The position numbers and the translations under genes were made by a program. Below are positions 61,935 to 64,000 of a stretch of 64,000 nt of DNA, one piece after another; positions within the stretch are counted from its first letter, which is position 1; every line of letters starts with the position of its first letter. Where the stretch lies: the NCBI GenBank assembly GCA_902778455.1, contig CACYXR010000002.1, positions 186,001 through 250,000 of the forward strand. Reading direction: 5' to 3'. The notes under the pieces were generated by a model. The model had not been told where the DNA came from. It searched no databases and saw nothing but the letters and a program-made list of their open reading frames with translations. Source of the stretch: an uncultured Selenomonadaceae bacterium (lineage in GTDB: Bacteria > Bacillota > Negativicutes > Selenomonadales > Selenomonadaceae).

Positions 61935-63170
61935 ATGGGACTAATTGTTAAAAAATTCGGCGGCAGTTCGGTCGGCACCACGGAAAAGATAATGAACGTG
62001 GCAAAGAGAATTCTGACCGAAAAGCAGCCGGAAGACCAAATCGTCATGGTCGTTTCCGCGATGGGGGACACTACAGACGATTTGATTGCGTTGGCCAAAA
62101 AGATTGATGATGAACCGTATCGCTATGAGCGGGAAATGGATATGTTGCTCACCACCGGCGAACAGGTATCAATCGCTTTACTGGCAATGGCTTTTCGGAG
62201 CTTAGGACAGAAAGCGATTTCCCTGACTGGCGCACAGGCGGGTATGCATACAAATTCCGTCCATACAAAAGGGAAAATTGTCGACATTCAGCCGCAACGC
62301 GTTTTGGACGAACTCAAAGCCGGAAACATCGTCATAGTGGCAGGCTTCCAAGGCGCGGATGAGCTCGGCGATCCCGTCACGCTTGGACGCGGTGGTTCGG
62401 ATACTTCAGCCGTTGCGCTTGCCGGAGCACTCAAAGCCGATAGCTGCGAGATATACACGGACGTGGACGGCGTTTATTCAGCCGACCCGCGCGTAGAGCC
62501 GGACGCGCGCCGCATGAAGGAAATTACCTATGACGAAATGCTTGAAATGGCTCGGCTCGGCGCTGGAGTTATGCAACCACGTTCGGTCGAAATGGGCAAG
62601 CATTTTAATATCCCCATTCATGTACGTTCAACATTTACCAACAAACCGGGGACTATGATTAGGGAGGCATATACGATGGAAGAAAAAGACTTTGTAATTC
62701 GTGGCGTAGCACATGACGAAAAGGTCGTCAAAATCGCAATCCTCGGCATTCCGAACAATCCGGGCATTGCGCACCAGATCTTCTCCACGCTGGCGAACGC
62801 GCATATTGTCGTGGACATGATTGTCCAGAGTATCCGCAATATCGAAAAGAATATTACGGACATGGTGTTCACGATTGCGGAGGACGACCTTGTAAAAGCG
62901 CGGCCCATCGTCGATCAAGTCGCGAATAATTTGAACGCCATCGCCGTGCTTGTCGAAGACAATGTGGCCAAGGTCTCCATCGTGGGCGTCGGCATGCTCG
63001 GAAATCCCGGCATTGCGGCGCGTATGTTCGGCGCATTGGCTTCGGCGGATATCAATATTGACGTCATCAGCACCTCGGAAATCAGCATATCGTGTCTTGT
63101 GAAATCGTCCAGCATCAAGCAGGCGGTCAATGCGATTCACAGCGAATTCTTCCCGGTGAAGGAGAAATAA
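61935..63170 (+). CDS. lysC: Aspartate kinase
   Basis: A 411-residue monofunctional aspartokinase: kinase domain (about residues 1-250) with KFGGSSV, TTGEQVSIALL and GRGGSDTSAVAL, then two ACT domains (about 265-405) for end-product control, the first starting VVKIAILGIPNNPG. It phosphorylates aspartate at the head of lysine/DAP, threonine and methionine synthesis. ATG at 61935 follows TAGGGGGA. Being the single-chain alpha/beta type, an internal start may also give the ACT-only beta subunit, but that is not proven. Confidence 0.96.
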   Translation: MGLIVKKFGGSSVGTTEKIMNVAKRILTEKQPEDQIVMVVSAMGDTTDDLIALAKKIDDEPYRYEREMDMLLTTGEQVSIALLAMAFRSLGQKAISLTGAQAGMHTNSVHTKGKIVDIQPQRVLDELKAGNIVIVAGFQGADELGDPVTLGRGGSDTSAVALAGALKADSCEIYTDVDGVYSADPRVEPDARRMKEITYDEMLEMARLGAGVMQPRSVEMGKHFNIPIHVRSTFTNKPGTMIREAYTMEEKDFVIRGVAHDEKVVKIAILGIPNNPGIAHQIFSTLANAHIVVDMIVQSIRNIEKNITDMVFTIAEDDLVKARPIVDQVANNLNAIAVLVEDNVAKVSIVGVGMLGNPGIAARMFGALASADINIDVISTSEISISCLVKSSSIKQAVNAIHSEFFPVKEK

Positions 63171-63269
63171 TTACAATAATACTGTATACATTGAAAATTT
63201 CGCAGGAAAAAACAAGGTTCAATCGAATAGATAAATGTTTCAAATTTTTGATGCAAAGGAGAATTCACA

Positions 63270-64000
63270 ATGGAAATGAGCATGGCAGCGTCTCATGCGA
63301 TAGGAAAGAACCTGAGCGACGCAATATTTGGGGCGAGCGCGGCAGCGAAGGCGGCGAACGCCAAATTCGGCGCGGAGAAAGTCATTAACGCAACAATTGG
63401 TGCTATAATCGACGAGCAAGAAAAGCTCGCGTGCATTCCGACGATGGAAAAGGTATTTCGTTCTTTGCCAATGACAGATGTCATTGATTACGCGCCGATT
63501 GCGGGTTTGCCGGATTACCTGAACGCGGTGCAGGGCCTGACGTTTGCCGACCAGAAGCCAGACGGATATGTAGCTGCCGTGGCCACGGCAGGCGGAACTG
63601 GCGCTGTACATCACGCAATAGCGAATTATTCCGAGGTTGGAGATGAGGTTCTAACCTCCGATTGGTATTGGGGACCATACAATGCGTTGTGCCGCGAAGG
63701 CGGCCGTAAACTCACCACGTATAATTTGTTCGACGAGCAGCAAAATTTCAATATCGGTGCTTTTAAGGAAAAAGTCGCAACGCTCCTCGGAAAGCAGAAT
63801 TCGCTTTTAATTATCATCAATACGCCGGCGCACAATCCGACGGGATACAGCCTCTCGGAAGAAGATTGGGCGCAAGTGCTTGACGTCTGCAAGGCGGAAG
63901 CTAAGAAAGGCGCCAAGAAGGTCAGTATTCTTGTGGACGTAGCTTATATCGACTATGCAGGCGAAAAAAATGAAGCCCGCAAATTCATGAAGCAGTTTGG
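63270..64000 (+). CDS. PLP-dependent class I/II aminotransferase (partial, 3' end outside window)
   Basis: The first 243 codons of a fold-type I aminotransferase, open to the window end. Seen so far: ATAGGTGAVHHAIANY (cofactor phosphate region), INTPAHNPTGY and LVDVAYIDYAG, where the Asp and Tyr bind the PLP ring. The PLP lysine lies beyond the window. It resembles tyrosine/aromatic or aspartate aminotransferases; substrate is open. Following lysC by 99 bases on the same strand, it may have its own promoter. ATG at 63270 follows AAAGGAG by about eight bases. Confidence 0.88.
   Translation, partial: MEMSMAASHAIGKNLSDAIFGASAAAKAANAKFGAEKVINATIGAIIDEQEKLACIPTMEKVFRSLPMTDVIDYAPIAGLPDYLNAVQGLTFADQKPDGYVAAVATAGGTGAVHHAIANYSEVGDEVLTSDWYWGPYNALCREGGRKLTTYNLFDEQQNFNIGAFKEKVATLLGKQNSLLIIINTPAHNPTGYSLSEEDWAQVLDVCKAEAKKGAKKVSILVDVAYIDYAGEKNEARKFMKQF

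Noticed and set aside
1-64000. CRISPR arrays, insertion sequences, prophage genes, tRNA genes
   Set aside because: No regularly spaced repeats, transposase or integrase motifs, phage structural modules or cloverleaf-like sequences were noticed by reading; a tool-based scan could still find a missed tRNA.

Overview
This window looks like a chromosomal segment of a Negativicutes bacterium (Selenomonas-like), that is, an outer-membrane-bearing member of the Firmicutes. Firmicute-type information genes (PolC, RNase J, RqcH, TrmK, Mfd, a YabN-type MazG, class A RNase P RNA) sit beside a TolC/MacA/MacB-type efflux set that needs an outer membrane. Start sites carry strong AGGAGG-like ribosome sites, with many TTG and GTG starts. 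This is my inference; no 16S gene or database search was available.

Layout: 1-5.1 kb holds the tail of diaminopimelate dehydrogenase, a UPF0126 membrane protein, a carboxyltransferase (OadA/PycB type), a D-amino-acid-transaminase-like protein and RNase J. 5.3-14 kb holds an L,D-transpeptidase and the polA-coaE-slt-polC cluster. 14-19.3 kb holds a small unknown protein and the tolC-macA-ABC ATPase-macB operon. 19.3-29.7 kb holds a cysteine hydrolase, glmS, a lipase-like hydrolase, a TAXI-type TRAP transporter operon, a lemA/TPM membrane operon and lysA. 30-38 kb holds an orphan Ala/Gly-rich protein, topB, a CorC-type protein, a eukaryotic-type hexokinase and an NDH-2-type dehydrogenase. 38-47.9 kb holds rqcH coupled to a degenerate P-type-ATPase-like gene, ispE-gntR-glmU, prs, trmK-nif3 and rnpB. 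47.9-64 kb holds a CoA-disulfide-reductase-like/C_GCAxxG pair, a SIMPL protein, an acyltransferase, IMP dehydrogenase, mfd, mazG, HU, an SDR, tsaD-sirtuin, lysC and a partial aminotransferase.

Shared themes: cell-wall precursors (Ddh, LysA, LysC, GlmS, GlmU, L,D-transpeptidase, lytic transglycosylase), DNA replication and repair (PolA, PolC, TopB, Mfd, HU), nucleotides (Prs, GuaB, MazG), and RNA or translation quality (RNase J, RNase P, RqcH, TrmK, TsaD). No mobile element, CRISPR array, tRNA or rRNA gene was recognised.

The most unusual items are two intact genes whose products have lost family-defining catalytic residues: a P1B-ATPase-like protein without actuator domain or phosphorylation Asp, translationally coupled to rqcH, and a D-amino-acid-transaminase homologue with Ala where the PLP lysine belongs. 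A PolC lacking its built-in proofreading exonuclease, beside a PolA with a degenerate exonuclease, is next in interest.
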